A DNA stretch of 9,247 nucleotides from Kiritimatiellia bacterium (GTDB lineage: Bacteria > Verrucomicrobiota > Kiritimatiellia > RFP12 > UBA3636), in assembly GCA_016295275.1 (NCBI GenBank), contig JAEDLN010000086.1, positions 1 to 9,247 on the forward strand, read 5' to 3'. The position numbers and the translations under genes were made by a program. The first letter of the stretch is position 1. Every line of letters begins with the position of its first letter. Under the pieces are notes generated by a model. That model saw only the letters and a program-made list of their open reading frames with translations, made no database searches and had not been told where the DNA came from. Positions 5,539 to 9,247 of this stretch are shown here, piece after piece.

Positions 5539-7464
5539 ATGTGCGGTATTGCCGGTTTTAATGGTGCTGATTCTGAAACGATTGTTCGCCGGATGTGCGA
5601 TTTGATGGCATATCGCGGACCGGATGATTTCGGATGCGAAACGCGCTGTGGGATGACGCTGGGGCAGCGGCGGCTTTCCATTGTCGACCTGAGCGGCGGG
5701 CATCAGCCGATCGAGAACGAGGACGGGCGTATTCTGCTGGTCTGCAACGGCGAAATCTACAACAGTCCGGTGTTGCGCGAGGATCTGCTCTCCAAGGGTC
5801 ATGTTTTCCGCACGAAGACCGATGTGGAGGTGATTCTCCATCTGTACGAGGAGGAGGGCGAGGGCTTTGTCAAACGGCTTCACGGCATGTTTGCCTATGC
5901 CATTTGGGATTCGAGATCGCATCGCCTTCTTCTGGGGCGCGATCACATGGGGCAGAAACCGCTCTTTTTCGCAACGCAGGGCAAAGAGATCGCCTTTGCT
6001 TCCGAGCCGAAGGGGGTGTTGGCTTCCGGAATCGTCAAACGCGAAATCGATTTGGAGGCGCTTTGGCATTACATGTCGTTGCGGTATCTTCCGGATGACC
6101 GTTCGCTGTTTTCGGGTGTCGTCAAACTGCCTGCCGCGCACTATGCCGTTTTTGAGGGCGGCAAGCTTCGCGTGGAGCAATATTGGAAGCTGGACACCTT
6201 CCGCGACAAACTGGACGGAACGGAACAGGAACTTACGGACTTGCTGGAGCAGAAGCTGCTCAAGACGATTGAGATGCATCTCCTCTCCGATGTCCCGATC
6301 GGAACGTTTCTCAGCGGCGGCATCGATTCCTCGCTGATTACGGCGATGACCGCCCGCATTACGGGCAAGACCTTCAATACCTTCTCCATTGGCGTCAAGG
6401 ATCAGGATATCAATGAGCTGCCATGGGCCGAAAAGGTTGCAACGCAGTATCATCTGAACTGGTGCAAGGAAATCGTCGAGCCGGATGTCATCGGCACGAT
6501 TCCTGATATGATCGATCACATGGATGAGCCGGCGGATCCCTTTGGCGTCGGGGTGTATCTCGTTTCGCAGGTTGCCTCGAAATACGACAAGGTCGTCCTT
6601 GCCGGCGACGGCGGCGATGAGAATTTTGCCGGATACGACCGATTTGCCGGGCAGCGGCTGGCGGAGGTGTATTCATTGGTTCCCGCCTGCATCCGGCGCC
6701 ATGTGTTCGGACGTTTGTTCAAGATGGTTCCGGAATCGTTCGGCTACAAGTCGATTGCGTCCAAGCTCCGTTGGCTCAACGACATGTCGTTCTACTCTGC
6801 GGGCGGACGATATGCGCGGTCGATGTCGTTTTTGCGGTTCACGCAAGAAGCGAAGGAGGCGCTCTTTACGCCGGAGGCAATGAGTCGGATTGCCGATTTG
6901 GATTCCATCGGCAAAATTCTCGGCTACTTCAACGATGGCACGGCAACGGAGCTGCTGGATCGTATGCTGTACACCGATTTGATGACGCGCATTCCCGATC
7001 ATCTGCTGGCGATTTCGGATCGCATGAGCATGGCGCATTCCATCGAGATCCGTCCTCCGCTGATCGATTACCGGCTGACGGAATTTGCGGCTTCTTTGCC
7101 GACGAAGCTCAAATTGCGCGGAACGGGGCGCGGACTGAAGTATATTTTGCGCTCGGTGGCATCCCGCTATATGCCGCAAGAGCTTATCGACCGTCCCAAA
7201 CAGGGCTTCGGATTCCCGATTGCCCGCTGGCTGCGCGGCGATTTGGCGAATTTCCAGCGCAACCTGTTCAAGCAGTCGCGCATGGTCGAATTGGGGCTTT
7301 TCCGGCAGGCGGAAATCGATCGTCTCGTCGAGGAGCATATCGGCGGAAAGGCCGACCACAATTTCCGGCTGTGGATTCTCATCAATCTGGAGATTTGGCA
7401 TCGCATGCGTTTCGAAGGAAAGAGCGCCGGCGAAATGCGCGAGTTCATCCAGGCGCTCAAGTAG
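5539..7464 (+). CDS. asnB: Glutamine-dependent asparagine synthetase-type amidotransferase
   Basis: A 641-residue two-domain enzyme. The glutaminase domain begins MCGIAG, so Cys2 becomes the N-terminal nucleophile after Met removal. It also carries YRGPDD (25-30), RRLSIVD (44-50), NGEIYN (70-75) and Asp95 in KTDVEVIL, the glutamine-binding set. The synthetase domain has the PP-loop LSGGIDSS (258-265), AGDGGDEN (355-362) with GY following, and DRMSMAHSIEIRPP (494-507), so both half-reactions look intact: glutamine hydrolysis, then ATP-dependent amide transfer through an acyl-adenylate. Length and the C-terminal PKQGFGFPIARWLRG region resemble the long AsnB forms often found in polysaccharide loci rather than the 554-residue E. 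coli AsnB. It could make asparagine, or amidate a uronic acid of the polymer as proposed for WbpS-type proteins; sequence alone does not decide. The frame is open upstream to 5278, but ATG 5539 gives the obligatory Cys2. There is no Shine-Dalgarno; the leader is pyrimidine-rich. Confidence 0.93.
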   Translation: MCGIAGFNGADSETIVRRMCDLMAYRGPDDFGCETRCGMTLGQRRLSIVDLSGGHQPIENEDGRILLVCNGEIYNSPVLREDLLSKGHVFRTKTDVEVILHLYEEEGEGFVKRLHGMFAYAIWDSRSHRLLLGRDHMGQKPLFFATQGKEIAFASEPKGVLASGIVKREIDLEALWHYMSLRYLPDDRSLFSGVVKLPAAHYAVFEGGKLRVEQYWKLDTFRDKLDGTEQELTDLLEQKLLKTIEMHLLSDVPIGTFLSGGIDSSLITAMTARITGKTFNTFSIGVKDQDINELPWAEKVATQYHLNWCKEIVEPDVIGTIPDMIDHMDEPADPFGVGVYLVSQVASKYDKVVLAGDGGDENFAGYDRFAGQRLAEVYSLVPACIRRHVFGRLFKMVPESFGYKSIASKLRWLNDMSFYSAGGRYARSMSFLRFTQEAKEALFTPEAMSRIADLDSIGKILGYFNDGTATELLDRMLYTDLMTRIPDHLLAISDRMSMAHSIEIRPPLIDYRLTEFAASLPTKLKLRGTGRGLKYILRSVASRYMPQELIDRPKQGFGFPIARWLRGDLANFQRNLFKQSRMVELGLFRQAEIDRLVEEHIGGKADHNFRLWILINLEIWHRMRFEGKSAGEMREFIQALK

Positions 7465-7564
7465 ACGAGAGGACCGCATCCGGGTTTTTCTCGCCCGGCA
7501 CGGTTGTTCGTCGGATCCCCGGGCGGAAAGGCTTTTCCGGTTTACGGTCAGGGCGCGCCGTATG

Positions 7565-7586
7565 GCGGCCTCGGGAGCCGCTTTTT
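7565..7586 (+). terminator. Intrinsic terminator between the asnB-like gene and rmuC
   Basis: GCGGC (7565-7569) pairs exactly with GCCGC (7577-7581) around a 7-nt loop and is followed at once by TTTTT (7582-7586). It lies about 100 nt after the asnB-like stop and would separate the export operon from rmuC. A second stem without a T-run, CCGGG (7480-7484) with CCCGG (7494-7498), is closer to the stop. The rest of the 156-nt gap shows no small gene and no convincing -35/-10 pair for rmuC. Confidence 0.6.
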
Positions 7587-7620
7587 CCCCCAATAGAACA
7601 TTTTCCGGAGACTGACTTCC

Positions 7621-9018
7621 ATGATCGATCTGATTGCCTGTTGCGTTTCTATCGTCCTTCTGTTCGGGTTTTGCGTGTATTTGTCTTGGGCTTTGCGCAA
7701 GGCACGCGTATCGGAAGCGGATGCTTGCGCGCAGGTGCGGGAGTGGAAAGCGAAGTTGGAAGCGGAAAAGGAGCAGGTGCGGTGGCGTTTGGACGAAAAA
7801 GAGAAGAACTGCCAAATGCTTTTGACGAATAAGGAAGAGGAGTGCCGGAAACGTCTTCTGATCGTCCAAGAGAATTGCGAGAAGCAGCTAGCCGATGCGG
7901 CCAGGCAGACACGGCAAACGATCGCCGAAACAAGACAGACCTTTGAAAAGATGGTCTCGGACCTTCGGGAGCAGTTTTCCGCGGCGACGCAGCGCTATTT
8001 GATGTCGAGCAGCCGGAATCTCGTGGAACTCAACAAGACGCGGATGGACGAGCTGATGAAGCCGTTCAAGGACGATTTGAAGAAGTTCGAGGAAGCGTTT
8101 CGAGAAAATACGAATCAGCAGGTTTCGAACAAAGCGAGTTTCGAGCAAGCCATCGCAGACTTGGGAAAGCAGGCGCTCCAAATCGGCGCGGATGCCGAAA
8201 ATCTGGCCAAAGCCCTCAAACGGGAAAGCAAGACGCAGGGCAACTGGGGAGAAATGGTATTGGCCAATATTCTGGAAACGATCGGATTGAGGAAAGACAA
8301 GGATTTTGTCACGCAGGCGACCGAATTCGATGAGCAGAACAATCGGTTGATACCGGATGTCGAAGTTTTGCTGCCGAACAGGGAAAAGCTCCTGATCGAT
8401 TCCAAGACGTCGGTCACGGCGTATCTGGATTATGTGGCGGCAACGGATGATGAAATGCGGAAAAAGCATGCGGACGCGCATGTCGCATCCGTTCGAAAGC
8501 ACATGGAGGAGCTGGCAGACAAGAAGTACATCACAAAGATCAAAGGCTCCCAAGGATATATTCTCATGTTCATTCCGAACGAGGGCAGTTATCTGCTGGC
8601 AATGGAACGCGACCGGAAACTGTTGACGGACGCCTTCGATCGGCATGTCATCATCGTAAATCCGACGACGCTGCTCCTCTGTCTGAAGATCGTTTCCCTG
8701 CTTCGCAACCGAGAGAAAAGGAACGAAAATGCGGACAGGATTTTCGAAAGCGTCAACAAGCTATACGACAAATTTGCGAGCTTCACAGATACCTTTTTGG
8801 CGATTGACAAGTCGATCAAAGGCATCGCAGACAGCTACGGCAAGGCGCGGAATCAGCTTTTGGAAGGGAAGGGTAATCTTGTCCGGAGAATGGAAACCGT
8901 GCGAGAACTGGGCATTACCCCTGCGAAAAAGCTTTCGGAATCGATTTTGGATTCCGCCGGCGTAAACGAGTCGGACCCGGAAGACCCGGCGGTGGGGAGC
9001 CCCCACAGTCAGTTGTGA
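7621..9018 (+). CDS. rmuC: DNA recombination protein RmuC homologue
   Basis: A 465-residue protein with the RmuC architecture. An N-terminal hydrophobic helix (about 2-24) precedes a long charged coiled-coil region (about 30-200). The RmuC domain begins at GNWGEMVLANILE (207-219, Glu211). It continues with the PD-(D/E)xK-like core PDVEVL (245-250) and LIDSKTS (258-264), which supplies Asp246, Asp260 and Lys262. Other family-typical stretches are MFIPNEGSYLLAM (316-328) and HVIIVNPTTLL (342-352). RmuC is known to limit recombination at short inverted repeats and is thought to be a nuclease. Residues to about 446 look like family sequence, but the last dozen (from about Glu454) are encoded by a GC-rich segment resembling the adjacent repeats, so the native C-terminus has probably been replaced or extended. 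GGAG (7607-7610) sits 10 nt before the ATG. It is probably a separate transcription unit from the export genes because of the hairpin at 7565. Confidence 0.93.
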   Translation: MIDLIACCVSIVLLFGFCVYLSWALRKARVSEADACAQVREWKAKLEAEKEQVRWRLDEKEKNCQMLLTNKEEECRKRLLIVQENCEKQLADAARQTRQTIAETRQTFEKMVSDLREQFSAATQRYLMSSSRNLVELNKTRMDELMKPFKDDLKKFEEAFRENTNQQVSNKASFEQAIADLGKQALQIGADAENLAKALKRESKTQGNWGEMVLANILETIGLRKDKDFVTQATEFDEQNNRLIPDVEVLLPNREKLLIDSKTSVTAYLDYVAATDDEMRKKHADAHVASVRKHMEELADKKYITKIKGSQGYILMFIPNEGSYLLAMERDRKLLTDAFDRHVIIVNPTTLLLCLKIVSLLRNREKRNENADRIFESVNKLYDKFASFTDTFLAIDKSIKGIADSYGKARNQLLEGKGNLVRRMETVRELGITPAKKLSESILDSAGVNESDPEDPAVGSPHSQL

Positions 9019-9070
9019 GCTACCGCAGGCGATAGGGGGCGTGCGTAATACGCATGCGAATTTCGCCATT

Positions 9071-9090
9071 GGCATGGCGGTAGGGCGCGA
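9071..9090 (+). repeat. Partial repeat unit, middle copy
   Basis: These 20 bases are the exact reverse complement of 59-78. The 17-nt core at 9074-9090 (ATGGCGGTAGGGCGCGA) recurs directly at 9143-9159, 69 nt downstream. After the core this unit diverges into GCCCCCACGGGC (9091-9102), with a 4-bp stem, instead of the 9-bp palindrome of the full copies. Confidence 0.8.
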
Positions 9091-9142
9091 GCCCCCACGG
9101 GCAATGGCGTGCGAATATTGCCGTGCATAATGCGCGGGTGTA

Positions 9143-9176
9143 ATGGCGGTAGGGCGCGATGTCCCCATCGCGCCGC
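9143..9176 (+). repeat. 34-bp palindromic repeat, right copy
   Basis: Exact reverse complement of 42-75 at the opposite end of the window. GGCGCGATG (9153-9161) and CATCGCGCC (9166-9174) form a 9-bp hairpin with loop TCCC. The identity stops sharply on both sides: base 9142 and base 9177 do not match the counterparts of 76 and 41. Confidence 0.85.
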
Positions 9177-9247
9177 GGGGTAATGCGCGTGGAATGGCAA
9201 GTAGCACACGCTGAGAGTTTTGCCGGGGGCGTCTCCGTGCGCCCCCT

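Larger units (their letters stand above)
8989..9247. repeat. GC-rich palindrome mosaic, right flank
   Basis: From the end of rmuC to the window edge the DNA is a chain of inverted repeats and related words. Stems seen: 8992-8997 with 9001-9006 (GTGGGG/CCCCAC), 9039-9046 with 9050-9057 (one G-T pair), 9064-9069 with 9074-9079 (CGCCAT/ATGGCG), 9100-9105 with 9117-9122 (GGCAAT/ATTGCC), 9153-9161 with 9166-9174, and 9225-9231 with 9240-9246 (GGGGGCG/CGCCCCC). The word TAATGCGCG recurs at 9128-9136 and 9181-9189. No gene is supported after 9018; minus-strand frames here (9009-9209 and 8761-9207) are repeat translation. It resembles a BIME-like cluster and may continue past the window. Confidence 0.75.

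Noticed and set aside
5320..6519. 399-codon minus-strand frame opposite the TPR and asnB-like genes
   Set aside because: It spans two well-supported plus-strand genes and their gap and has no recognisable motif.
6673..7869. 398-codon minus-strand frame across the asnB-like/rmuC junction, with a plus-strand frame at 6771-7832 in the same area
   Set aside because: Both are composition shadows of real genes; neither has a domain or a credible start.
9009..9209. 66-codon minus-strand frame in the right repeat block
   Set aside because: It consists of translated palindromic repeat units without a supported start or domain.
8989..9247. CRISPR array
   Set aside because: Repeats are unequal, spaced irregularly (88 and 69 nt) and the intervening sequence is itself repetitive; no cas gene is present.

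Overview
The window looks like a chromosomal piece of a Gram-negative bacterium, probably from a metagenome. The evidence is an outer-membrane beta-barrel with a signal peptide, an outer-membrane polysaccharide export (OPX) lipoprotein and a tyrosine-tail chain-length kinase. The gene-bearing part has moderate GC, while both ends are very GC-rich and repetitive. The gene set and the style of the flanking palindromic repeats remind me of gut or rumen Kiritimatiellae and related PVC bacteria. That is an inference from memory with low confidence; no rRNA or marker gene is present.

Layout: positions 1-165 are a GC-rich repeat block. Positions 166-401 are a leader region with a near-consensus sigma70 promoter (TTGACA, 16-nt spacer, TACAAT at 298-325). 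Five genes then follow on the plus strand: an outer-membrane beta-barrel (402-1763), a Wzc-type tyrosine kinase/chain-length regulator (1894-4134), a short OPX/Wza-like lipoprotein (4155-4817), a membrane-anchored TPR-like protein of unknown role (4841-5461) and an AsnB-type glutamine-dependent amidotransferase (5539-7464). A hairpin plus T-run at 7565-7586 probably ends this unit. An rmuC homologue (7621-9018) comes next. The window closes with a repeat mosaic of palindromes (about 8989-9247) that overlaps the 3' end of rmuC.

How the genes may work together: the first three encode the envelope-spanning parts of a Wzx/Wzy-type polysaccharide secretion machine. These are an inner-membrane polymerisation regulator with a BY-kinase domain, a periplasmic OPX piece, and a separate beta-barrel that could supply the outer-membrane pore, since the OPX protein is too short to carry Wza's own C-terminal pore helix. 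The AsnB-like enzyme may amidate a sugar acid of the polymer or may simply make asparagine. The TPR protein could be a scaffold. No glycosyltransferase, flippase or polymerase is in the window, so the sugar-building genes must lie elsewhere. RmuC is an unrelated DNA-maintenance gene.

The most unusual structure is the repeat family. A 34-bp sequence occurs exactly, in opposite orientations, at 42-75 and 9143-9176, bracketing the whole gene set. A degenerate member appears to supply the last codons of rmuC.
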